Part shown: positions 5,676-8,214 of the stretch, in pieces
Layout: each line of letters starts with the position of its first letter
Numbering within the stretch: the stretch's first letter is position 1
Assembly (NCBI GenBank): GCA_016463365.1
Contig: JAEMRJ010000101.1
Coordinates: 1 to 8,214, forward strand
Direction of reading: 5' to 3'
DNA from: Thermoleophilaceae bacterium
GTDB lineage: Bacteria; Actinomycetota; Thermoleophilia; Solirubrobacterales; JACPNS01
Length of the DNA: 8,214 bases
Program-made: the position numbers and the translations under genes
The notes under the pieces: model-generated
Told to the model about the DNA's origin: nothing
Seen by the model: the letters and a program-made list of their open reading frames with translations, nothing else
Database searches by the model: none

Positions 5676-5878
5676 GCCAACTTCTCGTAGTCAGGCACAG
5701 CTCGACGAACACCCGTGATGCAAAGCACTCCCCCACGCCCATCCGATGAATACCTCCGGGTGAACGGACGACCTTCAACGTGCCGTAACGCTACGTGCGC
5801 CACAGCCCGCGCGAACCGAGCCTGACGACTCGGCCTGGGCTTCGGCTTGGATCTCGATCGACGCTTACGTTTCGGCAT
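5666..5878 (-). CDS. Possible small basic protein (70 aa), unrecognised
   Basis: I do not recognise this protein. From the ATG at 5878 it begins MPKRKRRSRSKPKPRPSRQ, extremely rich in Lys/Arg, and continues with a less basic part ending in YEKLAWA. Such tails occur in nucleic-acid-binding proteins, but Arg-rich frames are also common artefacts of GC-rich DNA. The G-run before the ATG is too close to be a good ribosome binding site. An in-frame TTG at 5941, 43 bases after the helicase stop, would give 91 residues and make it a possible third gene of the OLD-helicase operon. Its stop codon falls inside the 14-base tRNA-like copy. It is listed as doubtful. Confidence 0.25.
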   Translation of the reverse strand: MPKRKRRSRSKPKPRPSRQARFARAVAHVALRHVEGRPFTRRYSSDGRGGVLCITGVRRAVPDYEKLAWA

Positions 5879-5984
5879 GCCCCCATCGTGCGCGCACCAA
5901 ACACGGCTAGCGGCAAGAAATCTCGTTGCAGAGCAATGCAAGCCCCCACGCTGATCTGGCGATCGATGTGAAAAGCACGACGAT

Positions 5985-7025
5985 CTACTTGCCGACGACG
6001 AAGGCCACGCTGAAGCGCGCTCGAGTGACCGCCACGTAGAACCGGTGCGGATCCTTCAACTTCGAGACGTCGCCGTGCTGCAGGTACTGGAGCATCGGCT
6101 TCGTCGGAAAGATCAGAACTCGATCGAACGTGCTCCCTTTTGAGACGCCGAAGTTCATCGCTGGATAGCCCAGCGTGTTCGAGGTCTTCTTGTTGCGGAG
6201 TACCTGCGGTTGGTAGTCCTTCACGTACCGCGGAACCTCACTTTCGCGAAGCTTGAATATGCCGTCGTGCCCGGTGCGATCGTGATTGGCTGAGCCCATC
6301 GCTGGCTCTGACGGAAAGAGCGCACTGGCAAAATCGCAGATCTCCTGATTGCAGCGAGCGCTCTCGTGACGGTCCTCCCGAACGCACAGACTGCTGCGTT
6401 CAGAGAGCCAATCTGCAAATCCGGCTCCGCGATACTTCTTGTTTCGGCTCGTGTCGCTCGTGGAGTAAGTGAACTGGCGGGGGTCGCCGACCAGCAACAC
6501 CTCGAGATCAGCGGCGAAGAGTCGATCAAGCAGATCCAAGTCGTGCCCGACTAGGTCCTGAACCTCGTCGATGCAGATGCAATCGAACATCGACTCGAGG
6601 CGCTTGATGACGAGACCGCCCGAGCGCTGGTCTGCTTCGCAAACGAGATCAGCCAAGGTATCTCGATATACGTCCTTGTTTGAGTCGAGAAAGTACTGAC
6701 CGGGCTTTGCTCGAGGCGTCTTGAAGTATCGACTGCCAACGAAGTTGAGGCCACCAATGAACCCAATGCGATCGAAGACGTACGACTGGTACGGACGGAT
6801 CCCGTCGTTGAGGAGCAACGAGTACCAGCTACGTATTGCCACGTTGCTTGGGACGACTCCTCCGGCTTGCGCGGCAAGCCGCTGTTCGAGCTGAGCGAGG
6901 TTTTGGGTTGTGTAGGTCGTGACGAGTACCCGTCGATCCGGGTCCGCAAGTGCGTGATCAATGATCGTTTGGGTCTTTCGGGCGCCAGCGGCGGCGATGA
7001 CCGCGCGATGCCTAGGCGACCGCAT
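5985..7025 (-). CDS. Compact UvrD-like SF1 helicase, Gabija GajB-like (346 aa)
   Basis: A superfamily 1 DNA helicase/ATPase, here the partner of the OLD nuclease gene it overlaps by 14 bases (ATG at 7025, partner stop at 7012). Motifs in order: Walker A AAAGARKT at 11-18, Ia-like LVTTYTTQN at 34-42, Walker B CIDEVQDL at 151-158, motif III LLVGDPRQFTYS at 178-189, motif IV-like region 219-238 (RHESARCNQEICDFASALFP), motif V FGVSKGSTFDRVLI at 292-305, and motif VI YVAVTRAR at 330-337. Every core element is therefore present, although it is much shorter than classical UvrD (about 700 aa) and than the Bacillus GajB (about 490 aa), and it lacks the usual Q-motif segment before Walker A. Walker A reads GARKT rather than GSGKT; the lysine (17) remains. 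In Gabija the helicase acts with the nuclease against phage DNA. The strong overlap implies translational coupling. Lower GC than the left half suggests horizontal acquisition. Confidence 0.88.
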   Translation of the reverse strand: MRSPRHRAVIAAAGARKTQTIIDHALADPDRRVLVTTYTTQNLAQLEQRLAAQAGGVVPSNVAIRSWYSLLLNDGIRPYQSYVFDRIGFIGGLNFVGSRYFKTPRAKPGQYFLDSNKDVYRDTLADLVCEADQRSGGLVIKRLESMFDCICIDEVQDLVGHDLDLLDRLFAADLEVLLVGDPRQFTYSTSDTSRNKKYRGAGFADWLSERSSLCVREDRHESARCNQEICDFASALFPSEPAMGSANHDRTGHDGIFKLRESEVPRYVKDYQPQVLRNKKTSNTLGYPAMNFGVSKGSTFDRVLIFPTKPMLQYLQHGDVSKLKDPHRFYVAVTRARFSVAFVVGK

Positions 7026-8214
7026 CCTGGATATACGCCGGCAACGTGATGGCGTCCTGACTCTCGAAGATCTTGAGGGCGACCTCCGTCTTGTTCGCCT
7101 TCATGTGTTTGATCAAGGCGTCGTCGTCTGAATAGTTCTTCCCGAGAACCTCATTTACGACCGCTCGCGAAGCGCTCGTGACAATCTGCGGCTCAAGAGT
7201 TTCGCCGTCCGAGGGCGCACCGACGTGAACCGTGATCCCAGGCGATTTCGTATATCTCGCAAAGCGCAGCTCCACGTCAGTGATCGAATCACCGTCGCAG
7301 TCCGTGACCACCGCCACCGTCTTGCCGAGGGGCATTGCGATGTCCAGGAAACGCTTGTGCGAGAGACCCCGGACATTGATGACGTCGATGCCATCTTCAA
7401 GCGGAAGCTTGCCGTGGACGTCGCGGTACGCACGCTGGATCACTAGCTCGTCGGACGGACCCTCAACGAGAATTGCGCGGCGAGCCAGAACGATCCTCAA
7501 GGTGTCGTAGCCCGAGAGCTTCTTGAAGTACTTCTGGGTGTCGTGCGCAAGACTCCCGATTCGGACTGCGCTCGCGCCGCCATTGAGAAGGACCAGCTGC
7601 TCCAGGCCGAGCTTGTTCAGTACGTAGGAGCTGTGGGTCGTGACAAAGATCTGTTTGCCGACGCACTTCTCGGCGATCTTGCGAACCAGTGCATTGAGCG
7701 AACCTGGTGATAGGTGATTCTCGGGCTCTTCGATGAGCACGACGTGGGTCGCCTCGATCCGACGATTGAGGGCCAGCAGGATCTTGAGGGTGTTTTGATC
7801 CCCCTTTCCGACGAACTGGATCGGAAGGTCATCGAGGTGCGGGATCAGACTGCTCTCCCACGCCGTCTTGGATGAGACATCAATCGCCAGAGAGAACTTC
7901 TTCTCCGAGACGTCGTCGGCCGACTCTTCGAGCTTGGTGTTGATCTGGCTGATTGTTTCCTTGCCCGAGAACTCCTCACGCAAAGAGCGATACGCCCGAG
8001 CAAGTTCGACCCGCTCCTTGGGATCGAGGTGGTCGTTGATGATTTGCTGCAGGTAGTAGTCCGCGCCGCCCTGGAGGCGAATGGACGACGCATCGATCAG
8101 TGAGGCCGAAGTCGGCACGCTGCGCGACGTAACCGGACTCCCCGAGAAGCTCAGCCACTCAACTGCGGCTACGGTCGCCGTCGGCGCGGACGCGAAGCTG
8201 GGCTTCGCTCTGGC
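7012..8214 (-). CDS. OLD-family ATPase/TOPRIM nuclease, Gabija GajA-like; 5' end outside window
   Basis: This encodes the C-terminal 400 residues of an overcoming-lysogenization-defect (OLD) family nuclease. The frame is open to the last base, so the gene continues beyond the right edge, and Walker A is expected there. A GTG at 8118 is internal and not a good start because matching protein (VEWLSFSGSPVTS) continues upstream. Numbering from the window edge: ABC-type signature-like FVGKGDQNTLKILLALNRR at 134-152, Walker B HVVLIEEPENHLSPGS at 157-172, switch histidine in VTTHSSYVL at 191-199, then the TOPRIM domain with ILVEGPSDE at 248-256 (catalytic Glu251), DCDGD at 305-309, TLEPQIV at 340-346 and NKTEVALKI at 374-382. 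These are the metal-binding residues of class 2 OLD nucleases. Pairing with a downstream UvrD-like helicase is the Gabija arrangement, in which GajA cuts DNA when nucleotide levels fall during phage infection. The gene ends with TAG inside the helicase start region. Confidence 0.92.
   Translation of the reverse strand, partial: ARAKPSFASAPTATVAAVEWLSFSGSPVTSRSVPTSASLIDASSIRLQGGADYYLQQIINDHLDPKERVELARAYRSLREEFSGKETISQINTKLEESADDVSEKKFSLAIDVSSKTAWESSLIPHLDDLPIQFVGKGDQNTLKILLALNRRIEATHVVLIEEPENHLSPGSLNALVRKIAEKCVGKQIFVTTHSSYVLNKLGLEQLVLLNGGASAVRIGSLAHDTQKYFKKLSGYDTLRIVLARRAILVEGPSDELVIQRAYRDVHGKLPLEDGIDVINVRGLSHKRFLDIAMPLGKTVAVVTDCDGDSITDVELRFARYTKSPGITVHVGAPSDGETLEPQIVTSASRAVVNEVLGKNYSDDDALIKHMKANKTEVALKIFESQDAITLPAYIQDAVA

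Larger units (their letters stand above)
5559..5984. other. Gene-poor boundary stretch between winged-helix gene and defence genes
   Basis: About 425 bases with no firmly supported gene. It contains a short inverted repeat CGACG/CGTCG (5584-5588, 5593-5597) 25 bases after the winged-helix stop codon, a frame with GC-ending codons but no start (about 5561-5660), a 14-base copy of the tRNA-His 5' end (5662-5675), and the tentative small basic ORF at 5666-5878. The composition shifts here from high GC on the left to lower GC on the right, so it is the likely edge of an acquired segment. No integrase or transposase is visible. Confidence 0.5.

Noticed and set aside
5559..5984. Integrase, transposase or clear attachment-site pair at the low-GC boundary
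   Set aside because: No recombinase motifs on either strand and only one short tRNA-like copy; a mobile element cannot be claimed.
7012..8118. OLD gene starting at GTG 8118
   Set aside because: The frame stays open to the window end with family-like sequence, and without the upstream part the protein would lack its ATPase P-loop.
1..8214. CRISPR array or other tandem DNA repeats
   Set aside because: No regularly spaced direct repeats were seen; the only repeats are the protein-level modules and short inverted repeats listed.

Overview
The window looks like chromosome of a high-GC actinobacterium, most plausibly of the Thermoleophilia (Solirubrobacter/Conexibacter-like). The reasons are strong GC bias, actinobacterial GTG/TTG starts, a secreted DUF11/SdrD-like protein ending in the Cys-containing, Arg/Leu-rich beta domain common in Solirubrobacterales exoproteins, and a heliorhodopsin, a family frequent in actinobacteria. 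The lineage call is an inference from protein style; no rRNA is present.

Left part (1-4245), all on the minus strand. The window opens with the first 12 codons of a peroxiredoxin-like gene (1-37), which has a structured leader. Upstream of it lies a 929-residue secreted protein (214-3003): signal peptide, unknown Cys-containing N-terminal region, SdrD_B-like domain, one complete DUF11 domain, and a second DUF11 domain that appears to be split by about 275 residues holding three modules that each open with a His-X-His motif. Upstream of that is a complete heliorhodopsin (3147-3944) with the retinal lysine and the counterion glutamate in place. An intergenic stretch with overlapping, mutually exclusive hairpins separates it from a tRNA-His gene (4172-4245), which has a strong 10-bp hairpin just downstream.

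Middle (4246-5984). A class I SAM-dependent methyltransferase (4305-5132, minus) is divergent from a small winged-helix protein (5235-5558, plus). The next 425 bases hold no firm gene. They contain a 14-base copy of the extreme 5' end of the tRNA-His gene (5662-5675) and a possible small, very basic ORF (5666-5878, minus).

Right part (5985-8214), minus strand. Two overlapping genes make a Gabija-like anti-phage module: an OLD-family ATPase with a C-terminal TOPRIM nuclease (cut by the right window edge, reading frame open to the last base) and a compact UvrD-like SF1 helicase with an atypical Walker A motif. GC here is visibly lower than in the methyltransferase region (31/60 in 6661-6720 against 46/60 in 4501-4560, hand counts), which fits acquired defence DNA next to core genes.

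Most noteworthy are the heliorhodopsin with its structured upstream region and secreted-protein neighbour, the domain insertion in that secreted protein, and the divergent OLD + mini-UvrD pair.
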